Origin: Lachnocurva sp029100405
GTDB taxonomy: Bacteria > Bacillota > Clostridia > Lachnospirales > Lachnospiraceae
DNA length: 64,000 nt
Reading direction: 5' to 3'
NCBI GenBank assembly: GCA_046263755.1
Contig: JBJYZC010000008.1
Span: forward strand, 71,267-135,266
Part shown: positions 16,540-25,571 of the stretch, one piece after another
How the letters are laid out: the number at the start of each line of letters is the position of its first letter
How positions within the stretch are numbered: the stretch's first letter is position 1
Made by a program: the position numbers and the translations under genes
Notes under the pieces: generated by a model
Told to the model about the DNA's origin: nothing
The model's database searches: none
What the model saw: only the letters and a program-made list of their open reading frames with translations

Positions 16540-18671
16540 CACATTACCTCCGTATCATGCATTCGTTTCTCCATGAAATGGCTTAATTCATGCAGGGGCT
16601 TCTGAACCAGAAGGCCGATGCCGAGAGAAACCAGAAGAAAGACTGACAGCTGCAGGAGATAGAACTCATAATTGTGGCCGTACATGCCGCCGATGCATTC
16701 CCTCATGGCATTGATCGCATAGGGGAAGGGAAAGAAAATGTAGACCTTTCGGAAGAATTCCGGCAAAAGCTCTATGGGGTAAGTTCCGGAGGATCCGGCG
16801 ATCTGCAGAACAACCAGAACGACGGCGATGGCCTTTCCGACATCGTGGAAGGCAACCACCAGAGCATAGATGAGTAAAGTGAAAGTCAGCGAAGTAAAGG
16901 CACAGGCAAACCAGAAGCGGAAAGGATGGAGACACTGGACCTTGAAAAGATAGAGATCTCCAAGAACCGTGACCATAGTCTGGACCTCCGCCAGAAAGAG
17001 AAAGGTCAGGAAACGCCCGAAGAAACGCTGAGCAGAGGTAGAACCCGGATAGCGCTTCTTGTCCGGGCGGACTTTTACGATTGCAGTCAGGATCAAAGCA
17101 CCGACCCAGATTGCCAGGGTGGTATAGAAGGGGGTGACCGCTGAGCCGTAATTTGCGACCGGATAGATGGCAGAGGACTTGATCGTGACCGGAGAGGAGA
17201 AGAAGGAAGCATAGAGATTGGGGTCTCCGGACAGGGTATTCATTAATACCTTGACTTTCTCATTATCGGATGCGGATCTGACCTGTGTGATCGTCTGACT
17301 CAGTCGGTTGGAAAGGGCCGAGAATACCTGTTTGGTATTGGAAAGAGAAGTATTGCCGGACGAAATGGTGACTTGCAGGGCACCAAAGACATTGCCCATG
17401 CCGGACAGGGTGTCGGACAGGGATGTCATGAGGGTCGAAGCCTGATTCAGGGTCTGGTCGGCGGAATCCAGAGCGGAATTCATGACAGGAAGCAGCTGGT
17501 TTTTGTACTGGCTCCTTAGATTTTCTGCCTGGGATCTGGCATTGGACAGGTTATTTTTCAGGCTGTTTATCATATCAGAAGAGATGTCTTCGATGGTGGT
17601 ATCATTCTGCATCTGATCCAGGGTCCCGTCCAATTTGTCTGTGGTTTGGATCATCTGTTCCAGGGTGCTTTTCAGGTTCTTTTCCCAGTCCTCTCCGCCG
17701 GACATGGAATCGCTGAGAGTCTTCAGCTCTGTCTGAACGGATGTGATATCTTCGGAAATGGTTTTTGCCCGGTCTTTTAAAGATGCAGTTGAAACAGATG
17801 GATCGGCATTTGTCAGCTGATCGGACATCCCTTGAAGCTGGTTTTCCAGAACTGAAATTTTCTGATCGACATCTTTGGAAAAGGCCTGAACCGACTGCCT
17901 GGCATTTGCCATGGAATCGCCGGTCTCCTGTAGAGAACGTGCTTCGTTCGAAGTCCCGTTCTGGGCGTATTGAACGTCAGAAGAAGCGGCTTTGACGGCC
18001 TGAGACAGGGCGGCATTGCCTTCTTCGACTTGATCGATCAGAGTCATATAGGTATTTAACTCATTGTTTAAATTTTCCATGCGGCGGATGATCTGATCCA
18101 CCCCGCCCTGGGCCTGGATGTCAGATGCGATCTCATTGGCATCGGTAAAGACCGTCTTGGCCATGACTTCAATAAACTGATTGTTGACATTCGAAAGAAC
18201 GGTCGTAGCCACGGTGTCTGTGATCTTATTGGCAACCGGATTCTTCTTCTGGTTTTGATAGAAGGTGATGGAAGGACGGTCTACATTTTTCGTGAAGACA
18301 TGATACATAGAGTAGGTGAAGTCCTTGGGAACGATCAGGGCACCATAGTATTTGCCGGAGCGGACGCCCTCGATGGCAGCTTCTTTACTCTTTGGGAAGA
18401 CCCAGTGGATCTTCTTGTTGGTCTTAAGATTCTCCAGAATCTTATCACCCGTATTCTCTTGTTTCTGATCCTTTGTGATATAATCCCTGTCGAGGGACAC
18501 CGCAGCCAGAGTCAGATTCTGGGTATTGCCGTAAGGGTCCCAGTTGGAATAGATGTTGAGCCAGGCATAGAGGGCCGGCAGGACAGAAACGCCAAGAATG
18601 ATGACGAGGACGAAGAAGTTCCGAAGCAGATGCTTCATGTCGTCCAGGAAGATTTTACGGATCATGTTCAT
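16539..18671 (-). CDS. YhgE/Pip-type membrane protein (first of pair)
   Basis: A 710-residue paralogue of the protein encoded at 13959-16088, with the same layout: N-terminal helix (FVLVIILGVSVLPALYAWL), NWDPYG, long coiled-coil-rich external region with many Ser/Asn/Gln-rich heptads, and a C-terminal five-helix ABC-2-like domain with GSSGTYPIELLPEFF. It is the first gene of a leftward operon. A TATAAT-like -10 on the minus strand lies at 18713-18708; a matching -35 is weak. The paired but diverged paralogues suggest they may form a heterodimer. Confidence 0.9.
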   Translation of the reverse strand: MNMIRKIFLDDMKHLLRNFFVLVIILGVSVLPALYAWLNIYSNWDPYGNTQNLTLAAVSLDRDYITKDQKQENTGDKILENLKTNKKIHWVFPKSKEAAIEGVRSGKYYGALIVPKDFTYSMYHVFTKNVDRPSITFYQNQKKNPVANKITDTVATTVLSNVNNQFIEVMAKTVFTDANEIASDIQAQGGVDQIIRRMENLNNELNTYMTLIDQVEEGNAALSQAVKAASSDVQYAQNGTSNEARSLQETGDSMANARQSVQAFSKDVDQKISVLENQLQGMSDQLTNADPSVSTASLKDRAKTISEDITSVQTELKTLSDSMSGGEDWEKNLKSTLEQMIQTTDKLDGTLDQMQNDTTIEDISSDMINSLKNNLSNARSQAENLRSQYKNQLLPVMNSALDSADQTLNQASTLMTSLSDTLSGMGNVFGALQVTISSGNTSLSNTKQVFSALSNRLSQTITQVRSASDNEKVKVLMNTLSGDPNLYASFFSSPVTIKSSAIYPVANYGSAVTPFYTTLAIWVGALILTAIVKVRPDKKRYPGSTSAQRFFGRFLTFLFLAEVQTMVTVLGDLYLFKVQCLHPFRFWFACAFTSLTFTLLIYALVVAFHDVGKAIAVVLVVLQIAGSSGTYPIELLPEFFRKVYIFFPFPYAINAMRECIGGMYGHNYEFYLLQLSVFLLVSLGIGLLVQKPLHELSHFMEKRMHDTEVM

Positions 18672-18774
18672 GTGATTCCCTTTTTATTTCAAATTATAGA
18701 TAAATATATTATAACAGAAGTAGGTGCGTGAAATATAGGGCTTGAATGAGATTTGGATTCTTTTTGATCAGACC

Positions 18775-18803
18775 TTGAAATTTACAATAGATTTTACTAT
18801 AGT
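18775..18803 (+). promoter_or_regulatory. Promoter of the DAHP synthase gene
   Basis: TTGAAA (18775-18780) and TATAGT (18798-18803), separated by exactly 17 bases. The gap to the coding start is about 60 bases, too short for a T-box or a trp-type leader. Confidence 0.7.
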
Positions 18804-18867
18804 AATGGTTAATATGATGTCACACGTCAACGCATAAAAGTACACCGGATGGACTAGGAGAAAAAAG

Positions 18868-19905
18868 ATGGAAATGCAGATGGACTTTAAACGCAGACTT
18901 CCCATACCGAAGGAAATCAAGGAAATGTTTCCCCTCCGGCCGGATGTCAGAGATCTGAAGGAGAGAAGAGACCAGGAGATCCAGCGGATCTTCCGCGGGG
19001 AAGATCCCCGTTTGATCCTTATCATTGGCCCCTGCTCTGCAGACCGGGAAGATGCGGTTCTGGATTATATGACAAGACTGGCTAAGCTTCAGGAGAAGGT
19101 GAAGGATAAGGTCTATATGATCCCCCGGGTTTATACCAATAAACCAAGAACCACCGGAATGGGATATAAGGGGATGACGACTCAGCCGGATCCAACCAAG
19201 GGAGCAGATGTGCTGGGAGGCTTGATTGCGATTCGACAGCTTCACACCAAGGTTGTCGAGGAAACCGGCTTCACCTGTGCGGATGAAATGCTCTATCCGG
19301 CCAACCACCGCTATCTGTCGGACCTTTTGGCCTATGTGGCAGTCGGAGCCCGGTCCGTGGAGAACCAGGAGCACAGACTGACTGCCAGCGGTGTCGGTAT
19401 CCCTGTCGGCATGAAGAATCCGACCGGCGGAGACCTGTCCGTTATGATGAATTCACTGATTGCAGCTCAAAACGGTCATACCTTTATTTACCGAAACTGG
19501 GAGGTGCAAACCAGCGGAAATCCTTATACTCATTGCATCTTACGAGGCTATGTTGATAAATTCGGAAGATCTCATCCTAATTATCACTATGAAGATCTGC
19601 TTTCTCTGTCTGATGCTTATGCCAATCATCCGGATCTTAAATTTCCTTCGGTCATTGTGGACTGTAACCATAATAATTCCGGCAAGAAATTCCTGGAGCA
19701 GATCCGGATTGCCAAGGAGGTCATGCAGAGCCGGTCGCTTTCTAATGACATTCGCAAGATCTTCAAGGGCTTTATGATCGAGTCTTATCTGGAAGATGGG
19801 AATCAGCCGGTGGGCGGCGGAGTCTATGGTCAGTCCATAACAGACGCCTGCCTGGGCTGGGAGAAGACCGAGCGCCTGGTTCTGGATCTGGCGGATTTGG
19901 CCTGA
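18868..19905 (+). CDS. aroF: 3-deoxy-7-phosphoheptulonate synthase, class I (AroG/F/H type)
   Basis: Condenses PEP and erythrose 4-phosphate to DAHP, the first step of the shikimate pathway. The 345-residue length and motifs are those of the E. coli-type class I alpha family: IIGPCSADRED, RVYTNKPRTTGMGYKG, GADVLGGLIAIR, GARSVENQEHR, VGMKNPTGGD, VDCNHNNSGK and FMIESYLEDGNQP. Feedback specificity (Phe, Tyr or Trp) cannot be told by eye. The gene stands alone between a promoter and a terminator. Confidence 0.95.
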   Translation: MEMQMDFKRRLPIPKEIKEMFPLRPDVRDLKERRDQEIQRIFRGEDPRLILIIGPCSADREDAVLDYMTRLAKLQEKVKDKVYMIPRVYTNKPRTTGMGYKGMTTQPDPTKGADVLGGLIAIRQLHTKVVEETGFTCADEMLYPANHRYLSDLLAYVAVGARSVENQEHRLTASGVGIPVGMKNPTGGDLSVMMNSLIAAQNGHTFIYRNWEVQTSGNPYTHCILRGYVDKFGRSHPNYHYEDLLSLSDAYANHPDLKFPSVIVDCNHNNSGKKFLEQIRIAKEVMQSRSLSNDIRKIFKGFMIESYLEDGNQPVGGGVYGQSITDACLGWEKTERLVLDLADLA

Positions 19906-19937
19906 ATAGACGAAAAAAGGATCTGGAAAAAGATAAG

Positions 19938-19972
19938 AGCTGCTGCAGAATGATCTGTGGCAGCTGTTTTTT
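19938..19972 (+). terminator. Terminator of the DAHP synthase gene
   Basis: AGCTGCTGCAG pairs with CTGTGGCAGCT (wobble in the middle) and is followed by GTTTTTTGTT. Confidence 0.8.
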
Positions 19973-20255
19973 GTTACAATCTCATAAACTCATTTCTAAA
20001 ATAATAGTAATTCCGGTGTTAAAAAGCTGTGATACATATCAGAAAAAATCAGATATTTTCCCGGCCTCTGCCTTCTTCCGGCAGGACCGGGCTTTTATTT
20101 GTGAAAAATCCGTTAAACCTGCCTTCAGAGTTCCCTCTTTCCCGCTCTGTCGTGTTATGATGATAGCAGAGACTTTTTCGTTTCTATCGTGTTCGTGCTA
20201 GCACGACTTGCAGTGTATCATTATGAAATAAAAACTGACAAAGAGGACTAGTTAT
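19973..20255. promoter_or_regulatory. Gene-free gap with a 14-bp palindrome upstream of the alarmone operon
   Basis: No gene is visible. At 20193-20206 TCGTGCTAGCACGA is a perfect palindrome, 50 bases before the start of the synthetase gene, where an operator would be expected. No clear -35/-10 pair could be assigned. Confidence 0.4.
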
Positions 20256-20873
20256 ATGGAATTAGAGGAAAATACAGACTCATCATCGATCTATGGTGAT
20301 AAGATGCCGGATCTCTTACAGGTTCAGGAGAAACTCTTATGTGCGATTCAAAAACTGCGCGATAAAATGAAGGAAGAAACCGGCTCTGATCCTGTGGAAC
20401 ACTGTCTGGCCCGTATCAAGTCAGAAGAAAGTATGCGGGAAAAATGCCGGCGGCGGAATCTGCCGGAGACAGAAGAAGCCGCCTTGACGGAGATCTTCGA
20501 CGCGGTCGGGGTACGGGTCGTCTGTGCTTTTATCAATGATGTCTATATGGTTCGGGATTATCTGGAGAACCTGCCGGATTTTGAAATCGTTCAGGAAAAG
20601 GATTATATTCGTCATGCTAAGCCAAATGGTTATCGCAGCCTGCATCTCATTCTTCGGGTCCATTTGGCAGAGGATCGTTCTTATTATGCGGAGATCCAGA
20701 TCCGGACCATTTCCATGGATACCTGGGCTGCTCTGGAACATAATATTCGTTACAAACATAAGATCAAGGGAAATCTGGAGCTGATCGAGAGCGAACTCAA
20801 GCGCTGCGCAGATGAATTGGCATCGACAGATATGTCCATGCAGACCATAAGAGATATGATTCGGGAGGCTTAA
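20256..20873 (+). CDS. Small alarmone synthetase, RelP/RelQ-like (p)ppGpp synthetase
   Basis: A 205-residue RelA/SpoT-domain protein with only the synthetase module; no HD hydrolase, TGS or ACT domain. Conserved parts: the CLARIKSEESMREKC helix, DAVGVRVVCAFINDVY (catalytic Asp strand), KDYIRHAKPNGYRSLH (G-loop and Tyr stacking motif), then EIQIRTISMDTWAALEH and RYKH. Such enzymes transfer pyrophosphate from ATP to GDP or GTP and can make other alarmones. The RBS AGAGGA precedes the ATG. The stop is five bases before the response regulator gene, so it is co-transcribed with a two-component system, an uncommon arrangement. Confidence 0.9.
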   Translation: MELEENTDSSSIYGDKMPDLLQVQEKLLCAIQKLRDKMKEETGSDPVEHCLARIKSEESMREKCRRRNLPETEEAALTEIFDAVGVRVVCAFINDVYMVRDYLENLPDFEIVQEKDYIRHAKPNGYRSLHLILRVHLAEDRSYYAEIQIRTISMDTWAALEHNIRYKHKIKGNLELIESELKRCADELASTDMSMQTIRDMIREA

Positions 20874-20878
20874 GGAGA

Positions 20879-21550
20879 ATGAAATTATTGCTTGCAGAAG
20901 ATACGAAAGATCTGAATCGTGCATTGACAGCAATGTTGAAAATGCAGGAATATGATGTGGATAGCGCCTTTGACGGGGAAGAGGCTCTGCATCTGATTGA
21001 AGAAAATGACTATGACGGCTTGATTCTGGATATCATGATGCCGAAAAAAAGCGGCCTGGCTGTCTTGAAAGAGATCCGGGCCAAGGGAAATACCACACCG
21101 GTTCTGATGCTGACTGCTAAGTCGGAGGTCGATGACCGGGTAGAAGGCCTGGAGTCCGGGGCAGATGATTATTTGACCAAGCCTTTTTCCATGAAGGAAC
21201 TCATCGCCCGGGTGCATGCCCTGACAAGAAGGAGTCAAAAGGCAAAACCTGCCGTTCTTCATTTTGGAAATGTGACTTTGAAGGAAGATACCGGAGAATT
21301 AAAGGCAGAGAACAGTATTCGGCTTTCCAATCGCGAGTCCGAGATGCTGGCCGCTTTTTTAAATCATTCCGGAGAACGCCTGGAGGCTTCTTATTTCATC
21401 GACCATTTGTGGAAGAATGACGCAGAGGCAGGAGAGGATATGGTGCTTCTCTATGTCCAGTATCTGAGAGATAAATTGTCTTATATCAATGCAGATCTGA
21501 CGATCCTGGGAGAAAAGACAGGCCCTTTTGTATTGCAGAAAACAGCTTAA
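20879..21550 (+). CDS. OmpR-family response regulator
   Basis: A 223-residue regulator. The receiver domain has the acidic pair (E7, D8), phospho-acceptor D51 (LILDIMMP), the switch Thr in MLTAKS and K101 in LTKPF. The C-terminal winged-helix domain (about 125-220) has RLSNRESEMLAAFL and VLLYVQYLRDKLSYI, the DNA-recognition region. It works with the histidine kinase 15 bases downstream. The winged helix lacks the usual GYxL hairpin and ends in KTGPFVLQKTA. Confidence 0.93.
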   Translation: MKLLLAEDTKDLNRALTAMLKMQEYDVDSAFDGEEALHLIEENDYDGLILDIMMPKKSGLAVLKEIRAKGNTTPVLMLTAKSEVDDRVEGLESGADDYLTKPFSMKELIARVHALTRRSQKAKPAVLHFGNVTLKEDTGELKAENSIRLSNRESEMLAAFLNHSGERLEASYFIDHLWKNDAEAGEDMVLLYVQYLRDKLSYINADLTILGEKTGPFVLQKTA

Positions 21551-21565
21551 AGGAAAGGCGATTGC

Positions 21566-22897
21566 ATGGATAAACGTGCCATAGAAAAGTTAAAACGAAA
21601 ATTCGTCGGAATTGCCGCTCTGTCTTTTATGCTGGTCATGATCTTTATCGCCGGACTGATCTATGTGGGAAACCTCTGGATCGTAAATAGTGAGATCAAT
21701 GATGTCTTGACTTATATTGTAGATAATGACGGAGAACTTCCGGAAAACGGACAGGCAAAGAAAGCCAGGGATTCTACTTTTGAAAATCTGCAGAAATCAG
21801 ACAGTAGTGACAGCAAAAAGACGATCACAGATAAATTGACCAATTTCTTCGGACTCCAGGGAAGTTATGATACGCCGGAGTTTCTCTACTCGACACGATT
21901 CTTCTCTGTGATCTATAATGCAAAGGACCATAGTGTTGTCGAAGTGAAAACGAGCCATATGGCATCGGTTGATAATACAGAGGCCGTATCGATTGCGACT
22001 AAGATCGAGAAAAGGAATTTTGATTTCGGAAGATATGGTGATTTCTATTATAAGAAGTCGACAGATCCGGATGGCAAAAGCATCCTGGTCGTCATGGACT
22101 GTACTAGCCAGGTCTCTCTTTCCAAACGGATCCTGATCCTGTCTCTGATCTTTATCGGTTTCGGAATGGTTTTGTCATCCATCATTTTACGTGCCCTGTC
22201 TTCCCGGCTTGTTGCGCCGGAGATCCGAAACAGTGAAAATCAGAAGCGTTTTATTACCAATGCCAGCCATGAATTGAAGACACCGCTGGCTGTGATCCGG
22301 GCCAATACGGAATTGACAGAAGCCATGTCCGGCGAAACGGAGTGGACCAAAGCGACGCTCCGCCAGGTCGACCGCCTGCAGGGATTGATCCAGAACCTGG
22401 TTTTGATCACCAGGGCTCAGGAGCAGGATTCCAAGGATTCCCGGGTCGATATGGATATTTCAAGTGCAGCAAGGGAAACGGTGGAAACCTTCCTGCCCCT
22501 GGCTTCCCAGGAAGGTCTGAAAGTCACCATAGACATTCCCGAGGATCTCCATATGGTTGCGGAGGGTGGACAGATCCGCCAGCTGGTCTCCCTTTTTGTG
22601 GATAATGCCATTAAGTATTGTGATCCTGATGGAGAGATCTGTATTCGGATCAGTCAGCCGAAAAGGGGACGGTATACCCTGTTCCAATTTTCGAATTCCT
22701 ATGCTGCCGGTAAGGATGTAGATTATACCCGTTTCTTCGACCGCTTTTATCGGGAGGATAAGTCCCATAATACTGATAAGGGAGGCTACGGCATCGGGCT
22801 TTCCATTGCAGAAACCATTGTAGAACAATATCACGGCTATGCCGGCGTTAACTGGAAAGATGGTGTCATCACATTTATCTGCCGTCTGTACGGTTAG
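21566..22897 (+). CDS. Sensor histidine kinase
   Basis: A 443-residue membrane kinase. Two membrane helices (about 15-36 and 187-208) bracket an extracytoplasmic sensor domain of ~150 residues with no recognised fold. The HisKA helix has NASHELKTPLAVIRANTEL; the ATPase domain has the N box FVDNAIKYC, an F/G region (FFDRFYRED) and GGYGIGLSIAETI. No HAMP domain is evident. Its cognate regulator is directly upstream. The operon mates suggest a signal linked to nutrients or nucleotides, but the ligand is unknown. Confidence 0.93.
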   Translation: MDKRAIEKLKRKFVGIAALSFMLVMIFIAGLIYVGNLWIVNSEINDVLTYIVDNDGELPENGQAKKARDSTFENLQKSDSSDSKKTITDKLTNFFGLQGSYDTPEFLYSTRFFSVIYNAKDHSVVEVKTSHMASVDNTEAVSIATKIEKRNFDFGRYGDFYYKKSTDPDGKSILVVMDCTSQVSLSKRILILSLIFIGFGMVLSSIILRALSSRLVAPEIRNSENQKRFITNASHELKTPLAVIRANTELTEAMSGETEWTKATLRQVDRLQGLIQNLVLITRAQEQDSKDSRVDMDISSAARETVETFLPLASQEGLKVTIDIPEDLHMVAEGGQIRQLVSLFVDNAIKYCDPDGEICIRISQPKRGRYTLFQFSNSYAAGKDVDYTRFFDRFYREDKSHNTDKGGYGIGLSIAETIVEQYHGYAGVNWKDGVITFICRLYG

Positions 22898-22917
22898 GAC
22901 TTTTGGGAGGATAGATT

Positions 22918-24861
22918 ATGCAGGAGGATTATCAAAAAGCAAGGAGACTTGGAAAAAAGGAATATAATAAGGCGGTTGCGGAAGGCCGTTATCCTTATCT
23001 CACGGCTCTGGATGACTTGATCAGTGAGAGCGATACCCGTGGGATCTATCCGGTCGGTTATGTTGAAATCCCCTTGGAAATGATTGCCGGGACCAAAACA
23101 GCCGGAAGGCAGAAGGCCTTTGCGGATGATTTTATGCCCCTTTTGGAATTCCGCTCGGAATTTGCCATGAAATGGTCCAATCTCTATGATTCCCAGATGG
23201 AAGAGGGAATTCGGGACCCCATCAAGGTCTATGAATATATGCACCGCTTTTATGTCCAGGAAGGAAACAAAAGAGTATCCGTTTCTAAATTTGTAGGTGC
23301 TGTCACTATTCTGGCTGAGGTCAACCGGATCATGCCGGCAGCGCAGGAGGAACCGGATTACCAGCTCTACATGGAATTTCTGGATTTCTATAATGTGGCT
23401 CCGATCTATGAGATCGATTTCTCCCAGGTCGGATCCTATCGAAAACTGGCAGAACTGATGCAGCTGGACTTCGAGCATCCCTGGCCCATTGATCTGGTTC
23501 AGAGATTAAAGGGCGGCTTCCAGTATTTTGACAAGATCTTTCGGCAGAAGTTTGAACAAAACCTCCGCATCAATTCCTCGGATGCCTTCCTGATCTATCT
23601 GAATTTCTATCATCTGGATGAAATGCAGGGCCTGCCGGAAACCGTCCTGAATGCCAGGATCTCTAAGCTTTGGAATGAGTTCCTGATCCGGTCCAACGCG
23701 GATGAGGTGACGGTCATAGACCAGCCTGATCCGGCCGGATCCACTTTCCGTACCCAGTCGGTTTTCCGGTCCATTTTCGGAGGGAACAGCCGTTACTCCA
23801 AGGAAAAACCGCTGAAAGTTGCCTTCTGTTATGAGAGACCTCAGGAGACCTCCAACTGGATCTATGGACATGAGTTGGGCAGAAATTTTGTGGAGAATAA
23901 GTATGGCGGGATCGTGGAGACCCTTTGCTTCGATCATTGTGGAAGTGAGGAAGAGCTTAGAACGGCGATCGACGATGCAGTTTCCAAAGACTGTGAACTG
24001 ATCTTCACCGTCTCTCCCAAACAAATGACAGAGACGATGCGGTCGGCAGTGCATTTTCCTAAGGTGAAATTCTTCAACTGTTCGATCAATCTGTCACATG
24101 CCAGGGTGCGGACCTACTATGCCCGTATGTTTGAAGCCAAAGCCATTATCGGAGCTTTGGCCGCCTCTCTGTCCGATAATCATAAGATTGGCTATCTGGC
24201 GGATTATCCGATCTACGGATCTCTGGCTGAAGTAAATGCTTATGCAATCGGAGCGTCTATGGTGGATCCTAAGGTCGAGGTCTATCTTTCCTGGACATCC
24301 ATGAAGGATGCCAACTGGCAGGAAGTCATGAAGAAGAATGGCGTAAAGCTGGTTTCCGGAAGAGATTTCATCCGGCCGGAAAAGGCATCCAGAGAGTACG
24401 GACTCTTTTCCATGGAAGACAATGGCTCGATACGAAACCTTGCTGCACCGGTCTGGAACTGGGGCAAGTTCTATGAACTCATTATCGATGCCTGTATGTC
24501 AGGATATCTGGATCAGGAGCCGGGAGATCAGGCCATCAATTACTGGTGGGGCATGTCGGCCGGCGTTGTGGATATCATCACGTCGGAACATCTTCCTTAC
24601 CAAAGTAAGAAGTTGATCGATAATCTGAAACAGGCAACCGTGAACGGTGCGATCAATCCTTTCCGGGGAGAGCTGCGAAGTCAGAATGGATTGGTTCAGA
24701 AAGCAGGACACCATGGCTTGCCGGAACAGGACATTATTACCATGAACTGGCTGAATGATAATATCATTGGACGCCTGCCGCGTCTGGAAGAACTGACCAA
24801 GGCAGGACAGGATACGGTGGCAGTCAGCGGCATTATTAAGGAGGATGCCACGATCGCATGA
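22918..24861 (+). CDS. Cytoplasmic BMP/PnrA-like protein with an N-terminal ParB-like region
   Basis: A 647-residue protein without signal peptide, lipobox or membrane helix. The C-terminal half (about 300-610: LKVAFCYERPQETSNWIYGH, LIFTVSPKQM, FNCSINLSHARVRTYYARMF, GYLADYPIYGSLAEVNAYAIG) resembles BMP-family substrate-binding proteins, whose extracellular members (PnrA, BmpA) bind purine nucleosides. The N-terminal half has YVQEGNKRVSVSKF (113-124), which resembles the EGNxR motif of ParB/Srx-type nucleotide-binding domains. It starts 20 bases after the kinase stop and overlaps the next gene by four bases. A cytosolic nucleoside or nucleotide sensor is plausible; no catalytic role is demonstrated. 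Confidence 0.75.
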   Translation: MQEDYQKARRLGKKEYNKAVAEGRYPYLTALDDLISESDTRGIYPVGYVEIPLEMIAGTKTAGRQKAFADDFMPLLEFRSEFAMKWSNLYDSQMEEGIRDPIKVYEYMHRFYVQEGNKRVSVSKFVGAVTILAEVNRIMPAAQEEPDYQLYMEFLDFYNVAPIYEIDFSQVGSYRKLAELMQLDFEHPWPIDLVQRLKGGFQYFDKIFRQKFEQNLRINSSDAFLIYLNFYHLDEMQGLPETVLNARISKLWNEFLIRSNADEVTVIDQPDPAGSTFRTQSVFRSIFGGNSRYSKEKPLKVAFCYERPQETSNWIYGHELGRNFVENKYGGIVETLCFDHCGSEEELRTAIDDAVSKDCELIFTVSPKQMTETMRSAVHFPKVKFFNCSINLSHARVRTYYARMFEAKAIIGALAASLSDNHKIGYLADYPIYGSLAEVNAYAIGASMVDPKVEVYLSWTSMKDANWQEVMKKNGVKLVSGRDFIRPEKASREYGLFSMEDNGSIRNLAAPVWNWGKFYELIIDACMSGYLDQEPGDQAINYWWGMSAGVVDIITSEHLPYQSKKLIDNLKQATVNGAINPFRGELRSQNGLVQKAGHHGLPEQDIITMNWLNDNIIGRLPRLEELTKAGQDTVAVSGIIKEDATIA

Positions 24862-25550
24862 AAATTTTAGTATTGGCAGATGAAGAAAATAAAGCTCTCT
24901 ATGATTTTTACGATCCGGAGAGAACAAGAGGAGTGGATCTTATCATATCCTGCGGGGATCTGGACCATCGATATCTCGAATACCTGGAGACCATGACCAA
25001 TGTGCCTTTGCTTTATGTTGCAGGGAATCATGACAAAGGCTATGTCCATGAGCCTCCCCAGGGCTGTATTCCCATCGATGATAAGATCTATGATTTTCGG
25101 GGATTAAGGATCCTGGGACTTGGCGGCTCCATGCGCTATCATGATGGTCCCTTTATGTATACGGAAGAAGAAATGAAACGCCGGATCAGTAAGATGCGGC
25201 CGGCCATCACCCTTCGGAACGGTTTTGATATTCTGGTGACGCATGCACCGGCAAAGGGCTATGGCGATTTGGATGATCTGCCCCACCAGGGCTTTGAATG
25301 CTTCAATACCCTGATGGATCAGTATCATCCCAAGTACATGCTCCATGGCCATGTGCATAAGAGCTACGGCGCCGAATTCAAACGGGAGCGCCTTCATCCA
25401 AGCGGCTGCCATATTTTAAATTGCTATGATACTTACTGCCTGGAGATCGGTGATGAGGAGCATCCGGCACAAGGGAAGACCGGTTCCGCTCTCTATGATC
25501 TCTATGTCGGCATGAAGGCCAGGCGAAGAGAGAAGAAGTACGGTTGTTGA
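24858..25550 (+). CDS. Calcineurin-like metallophosphoesterase
   Basis: A 230-residue phosphoesterase. Present are motif II SCGDLDHRYL, motif III YVAGNHDKGYV, motif IV ILVTHAPAKG and motif V LHGHVHKS. The first motif is abnormal: the usual DxH at the end of the first strand is LADEEN, so the metal-binding His is missing and binuclear chemistry may be altered. Its ATG overlaps the stop of the BMP-like gene (ATGA), so it belongs to the alarmone/two-component operon; a role in turning over a nucleotide signal is an inference. Confidence 0.8.
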   Translation: MKILVLADEENKALYDFYDPERTRGVDLIISCGDLDHRYLEYLETMTNVPLLYVAGNHDKGYVHEPPQGCIPIDDKIYDFRGLRILGLGGSMRYHDGPFMYTEEEMKRRISKMRPAITLRNGFDILVTHAPAKGYGDLDDLPHQGFECFNTLMDQYHPKYMLHGHVHKSYGAEFKRERLHPSGCHILNCYDTYCLEIGDEEHPAQGKTGSALYDLYVGMKARRREKKYGC

Positions 25551-25571
25551 GATAAGAATCGAGGAATAGAA

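Noticed and set aside
18804..18867. T-box or attenuator for the DAHP synthase gene
   Set aside because: The leader is only about 60 bases and holds no T-box sequence or terminator.
20161..20255. LexA (SOS) box in the palindrome upstream of the alarmone synthetase
   Set aside because: TCGTGCTAGCACGA does not match the Firmicute GAAC-N4-GTTC consensus.
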